The notes below the pieces were generated by a model. That model was not told where the DNA came from and made no database searches. It saw only the letters and a list, made by a program, of their open reading frames with translations. Both the position numbers and the translations under genes were made by a program. Shown piece after piece: positions 6,308 to 8,747 of a stretch of DNA of 8,747 nt; positions within the stretch are counted from its first letter, which is position 1, and every line of letters starts with the position of its first letter. The stretch spans positions 1 through 8,747 of the forward strand of contig JALTPW010000740.1 in the NCBI GenBank assembly GCA_026999335.1, given 5' to 3'. The DNA comes from Chromatiales bacterium. Its GTDB lineage: Bacteria; Pseudomonadota; Gammaproteobacteria; SZUA-152.

Positions 6308-7165
6308 ATGGCAAAAAAGGCAACAGATCAACGTGGTGTGGCTAATGTCAGGGTTAATAGCGTTTTTTACATAGCGCTGTTAATCAATAGCGTTGCTGTG
6401 CCGCTGGCGTTTGCTGGGCCTGGCGGCGGCCAGGTGGTTGGTGGTGCCGGTTCCATTACCCTCACTGGTAGTACTACCACCATTAATCAAACGACCCAAA
6501 ACATGGCTATCGACTGGCAAAGCTATAATATTAATGTCGATGAACGTGTACGGTACATTCAGCCAAATGCTTCTTCTATTTCTTTAAACCGTATCCTGAG
6601 CCAAAGCGGCTCCACTATTGCCGGGCGTATTGATGCCAACGGTCAGGTGATTTTGGTTAACCCCAATGGCATCTTTTTTACTCCCACCTCAATCATTAAT
6701 GTCGGCGGCATCATTGCCTCGGGTTTAAATATTCACCCCAACGACTTCATGAATGGTCGCTATATCTTTGATGAAGTATTGGGTGCCGATGGTACAGTAA
6801 TCAACAGCGGTATGATCAATGCCTCGCTGGGTGGTAATGTCGCACTCATTGGCAAACAGGTTAAAAACAATGGCTTGATTGTAGCCAATCTGGGCTCAGC
6901 CAGTCTTGCCGCCGGTAAACAAGCGGTACTGACTTTTGATCGGAGTGGTTTATTGGGCGTGCGGGTCAGCAAAGAAATTTTGCAAGAAGAACTCGGCGTT
7001 GATCCTGCAGTGATCAATAGTGGTGATATCCAGGCCGAGGGTGGCCGTGTGTTACTCACTGCCAGCACCAGCCAGGATGTCTTTTCACAGGCAGTGAATA
7101 CCGGTGCCATTGGGTCGGTTGGTAGAGAATATTTTGGATGTCCTATAGGTTTGAAGACAGCGTAA
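6308..7165 (+). CDS. truncated TpsA-type exoprotein: signal peptide plus two-partner-secretion (filamentous haemagglutinin) domain
   Basis: From ATG 6308 this encodes 285 residues: a long signal peptide with hydrophobic core at 19-35 and likely cleavage after AFA (34-36), then a complete TPS domain. The hallmark NPNGIFF is at 118-124, preceded by SGSTIAGRIDANGQVILV and followed by short beta-helix repeats (VINSGMINASLGGNVALIGK, then VINSGDIQAEGGRVLLTAS). Such domains guide secretion through a TpsB pore, and the proteins usually continue for hundreds to thousands of residues as a beta-helix. Here the family-like sequence stops around residue 266, and an unrelated tail (about 267-285, including REYFGC) leads to TAA. 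No TpsB gene is in view. It is probably a gene remnant, though a short secreted product is possible. A TTG at 6272 would add 12 residues but places a longer, less typical head before the leader; the ATG has only a weak GAGCGGG upstream. Confidence 0.85.
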   Translation: MAKKATDQRGVANVRVNSVFYIALLINSVAVPLAFAGPGGGQVVGGAGSITLTGSTTTINQTTQNMAIDWQSYNINVDERVRYIQPNASSISLNRILSQSGSTIAGRIDANGQVILVNPNGIFFTPTSIINVGGIIASGLNIHPNDFMNGRYIFDEVLGADGTVINSGMINASLGGNVALIGKQVKNNGLIVANLGSASLAAGKQAVLTFDRSGLLGVRVSKEILQEELGVDPAVINSGDIQAEGGRVLLTASTSQDVFSQAVNTGAIGSVGREYFGCPIGLKTA

Positions 7166-7219
7166 ACAAGCACGGCGCATGGGGGGCACCCTGCACACTA
7201 ATCGGCAAAAGGAATTGAC
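7105..7219. other. probable rearrangement junction between the TpsA fragment and the A2 module
   Basis: The TpsA-like coding sequence loses family character near 7105-7125, and homology with the copy 1 module begins near 7207. The roughly 80 bases between match neither neighbour. They include the stop at 7163-7165, a G/C-rich stretch around 7173-7195 and a TAA at 7199-7201 in the A2 frame. No inverted repeat or direct repeat marking an insertion was found by eye. Confidence 0.45.
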
Positions 7220-8179
7220 ATGACAGAAATGCTCATCAGCAGCCAGATATACAACAAACCGCAGTTCAGACAGATGTGTGGCGAACCGCTTGAAGAACTG
7301 TACTGCAACGGGCAACGCGGTGTCATGTGGGCCTACAAACCCTACACTATCGGCCGGATAACGCCGGCAGACGCCGGTCTTATCACGCCGCTTCTCTGTG
7401 GCAATCCACGCAATATTCATAAACTCTCCGCCACCCTGGGACAGGATAACGTCGTCGGCGTCAGTAAGGCCATGATGACGCTGCGCGACACCACCGCCGC
7501 CCTGGCCGGCTCAGCGGCCTCAGTGCATGCCGCCCGTGGCGGCGCATTCACGACCGCCATACAGCGTTGTCAGAATGCCCTGCTGGCCTATCGCGACGTG
7601 ATGCACGGCAAGGGCGCCCCAGGTGTCACCCCGGCCTCGGCCGGGCAGGCGATTCACACCGCCTTTGCCAACATGCAGCAAAAGTTTCAATATGAACTCA
7701 AGATCACCGCACTCTCGCAAAAGGGAGCACCACGCAGAGGCACCCCACTGGGCAACAGCACCCGTGCCATGAATATCGCCCGCAGCAGCCGCCACATCCA
7801 GAAACTGCAACTGACCTCCGTCACCCAGGCCAATGCTCTGGCCCGATTCAGTCAATACGGGAAGGTTTTGGGCAATGGTTTGGTACTCATCGATGTGGGT
7901 AGCCGTGTTGGTAATATACACAATGAGTACAAAGCGGATGGCGACTGGGAGCGGGAGTTGTTTATTGAGTCGAGTAGTTTTGCATTGAGTGCGACTGCGG
8001 GCGTGATTGCCGTGAAAGCGGGCGCCGCGGCATTGATGTTCCTTACTGTAGCTACGCCTGTTGGCTGGGTTGGTCTTATTGTTACGGCTGCGGCTGCGTC
8101 AATAATAACTAATGATTTGGTCAAAGGGAGTAGTGGGAGCTGGTATGATAAAATTATGGGGCAGGTAAATTCCCGGTGA
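7220..8179 (+). CDS. protein A2: paralogue of A1, candidate pore-forming effector
   Basis: A 319-residue protein that aligns to A1 end to end with 252 identical residues (79 percent) and no gaps. Differences cluster at residues 101-120, in the hydrophobic hairpin (252-270, 291-300) and in the last ten residues. Residues 161-170, 181-200, 211-220, 241-250 and 281-290 are identical. The hairpin and its ATPVGWVGLIVTAA turn are kept despite many substitutions, which suggests selection on hydrophobicity. The start is fixed by AAAGGA at 7208-7213 and an in-frame TAA at 7199-7201. The first two thirds are visibly richer in GC than the last third and B2. The stop overlaps the GTG of B2. It begins 54 bases after the truncated TpsA gene, so it may be read from that gene's promoter. 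The function is inferred only from architecture, as for A1. Confidence 0.88.
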   Translation: MTEMLISSQIYNKPQFRQMCGEPLEELYCNGQRGVMWAYKPYTIGRITPADAGLITPLLCGNPRNIHKLSATLGQDNVVGVSKAMMTLRDTTAALAGSAASVHAARGGAFTTAIQRCQNALLAYRDVMHGKGAPGVTPASAGQAIHTAFANMQQKFQYELKITALSQKGAPRRGTPLGNSTRAMNIARSSRHIQKLQLTSVTQANALARFSQYGKVLGNGLVLIDVGSRVGNIHNEYKADGDWERELFIESSSFALSATAGVIAVKAGAAALMFLTVATPVGWVGLIVTAAAASIITNDLVKGSSGSWYDKIMGQVNSR

Positions 8180-8547
8180 GTTTGATTGCTACCCTTTCAG
8201 CGATTCCGGCAGCGGCAGGGTTCATCGCATGGATTTTGTTTGTTATTTTCGGTCAGGTTACGGTGCGCAAGCTGAGAAAAAATCCTGAAACCAAGCAGGC
8301 ACTAGGTATTGAGTTCGTTAGCGGATGGGATATTTTTAATGTGGCTCAAGCGTTAACATTACCAAAATCAGTTGCACAAAAAATTAGACGTAATTCTATA
8401 GGATTTGAAGCAGATCCTGATTTATTGTATGAACACACGACGGTGTTTGATAGGGTTCTGGCGCGCGTATTTTATACGCTGTTCACCTTTTCTGGATTTG
8501 GGTTGATTATATTAGGAGTGCTGCATTGGTTCGGGGTTTTCGACTGA
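8176..8547 (+). CDS. protein B2: paralogue of B1, candidate immunity protein
   Basis: A 123-residue membrane protein starting at GTG 8176, four bases before the end of A2 (GTGA overlap), the same coupling as in copy 1. Helices are predicted at about 8-26 and 98-119. Its first helix shares little with B1 (residues 4-22 mostly differ), while residues 23-47 and 49-64 are identical. It lacks the four residues that B1 has after the RRNS/KRNS motif. A specificity role for the variable first helix together with the indel would fit a partner-matched immunity protein, but relaxed constraint on a simple anchor explains it equally well. AGGTAAA, about ten bases before the GTG, is the likely ribosome binding site. 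Confidence 0.87.
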   Translation: MSLIATLSAIPAAAGFIAWILFVIFGQVTVRKLRKNPETKQALGIEFVSGWDIFNVAQALTLPKSVAQKIRRNSIGFEADPDLLYEHTTVFDRVLARVFYTLFTFSGFGLIILGVLHWFGVFD

Positions 8548-8671
8548 AACAAGCAATGGGGAATACCCTCTCCCAGGCCAACGCCTCCTATACCGCCTAT
8601 CATTGCACATAGCTGTCATGCAGGGTGCGCTCTCAATATGATGTGTCCGTTTTGCGATAAAATACCGATTT

Positions 8672-8687
8672 TGCAATGTATATCACA
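8672..8687. promoter_or_regulatory. possible CRP/Vfr-like site
   Basis: TGCAA, six bases, TCACA. The right arm with its flanking TTT matches the CRP consensus TGTGA-N6-TCACA exactly; the left arm matches at three of five positions. It lies in the gene-poor last 200 bases, downstream of B2, and may serve a gene beyond the right edge. Chance occurrence in AT-rich DNA is a real alternative. Confidence 0.25.
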
Positions 8688-8747
8688 TTTGAGCCTGTTA
8701 ATTGTGGGTATGCCTAAATTTGTTGAAATAAGCATGTTTTTAGCCAC

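Larger units (their letters stand above)
7207..8619 (+). repeat. tandem-duplicated A-B gene module, copy 2
   Basis: Direct-orientation homologue of about 3816-5240. A2 aligns to A1 with no gaps, B2 to B1 with one four-codon indel. The about 70 bases after the B2 stop still align to those after B1 (shared CAATGG, CAACGCC and AGC blocks). The aligned flank shows no third-position bias in its differences, so it is decayed non-coding sequence rather than a third gene. Confidence 0.85.

Noticed and set aside
6760..7173. Minus-strand 137-codon frame opposite the TpsA fragment
   Set aside because: Antisense shadow of a clear coding sequence with the TPS hallmark NPNGIFF on the plus strand.
8710..8747. 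Reading frame starting MPKFVEIS that runs off the right edge
   Set aside because: Only 12 codons are visible, with no Shine-Dalgarno and no recognisable motif; it cannot be supported as a gene.
1..8747. CRISPR arrays, tRNA or rRNA genes, and insertion-sequence transposases
   Set aside because: No regularly spaced short repeats, no cloverleaf-like or rRNA-like segments and no transposase-like proteins were seen on either strand.

Overview
The window looks like chromosomal DNA of a respiring, facultatively anaerobic proteobacterium, probably a gammaproteobacterium. The reasons are a Tat-exported molybdoenzyme with an NrfD-type quinol module, a perfect FNR-type site, moderate GC content and ordinary proteobacterial ribosome binding sites. 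No 16S rRNA or other taxonomic marker is present, so the species is not resolved.

Left part (1-3264, minus strand): a respiratory operon read right to left. It holds a 400-residue multi-cluster Fe-S protein, a four-cluster ferredoxin-like electron-transfer subunit, an NrfD/PsrC-type membrane subunit, and the first 59 codons of a Tat-exported protein that is most likely the molybdopterin catalytic subunit. The Fe-S / membrane / catalytic order is that of ttrBCA (tetrathionate reductase) and of some related sulfur, selenate or arsenic oxyanion reductases. The substrate cannot be assigned because the catalytic gene leaves the window. The operon is preceded by a perfect TTGAT-N4-ATCAA site, a perfect 8-bp inverted repeat and a G/C-rich imperfect inverted repeat, which points to anaerobic and possibly signal-specific control.

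Right part (3829-8547, plus strand): two copies of a two-gene module, A1-B1 and A2-B2. A is a 319-residue protein with no signal peptide, a soluble N-terminal two thirds and a hydrophobic Ala/Gly-rich C-terminal hairpin. B is a 123-127 residue membrane protein with two predicted helices around a nearly invariant loop. In both copies B starts at a GTG that overlaps the A stop codon (GTGA), so the pair is translationally coupled. The A proteins align without gaps at 252 of 319 identical residues. The layout resembles a pore-forming effector with a membrane immunity protein, but I do not recognise the family and that function is inference. This module is the best candidate in the window for an undescribed system.

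Between the two modules lie a predicted lipoprotein (5446-6249) and a short reading frame holding a signal peptide and a complete two-partner-secretion (TpsA / filamentous haemagglutinin) N-terminal domain (6308-7165). The latter stops after 285 residues, where family members normally run on for many hundreds, and ends 54 bases before A2. This suggests that a tpsA gene was cut by the rearrangement that placed A2-B2 here, or was truncated earlier. The last 200 bases hold decayed duplicated flank and a possible CRP-like site, but no convincing gene.
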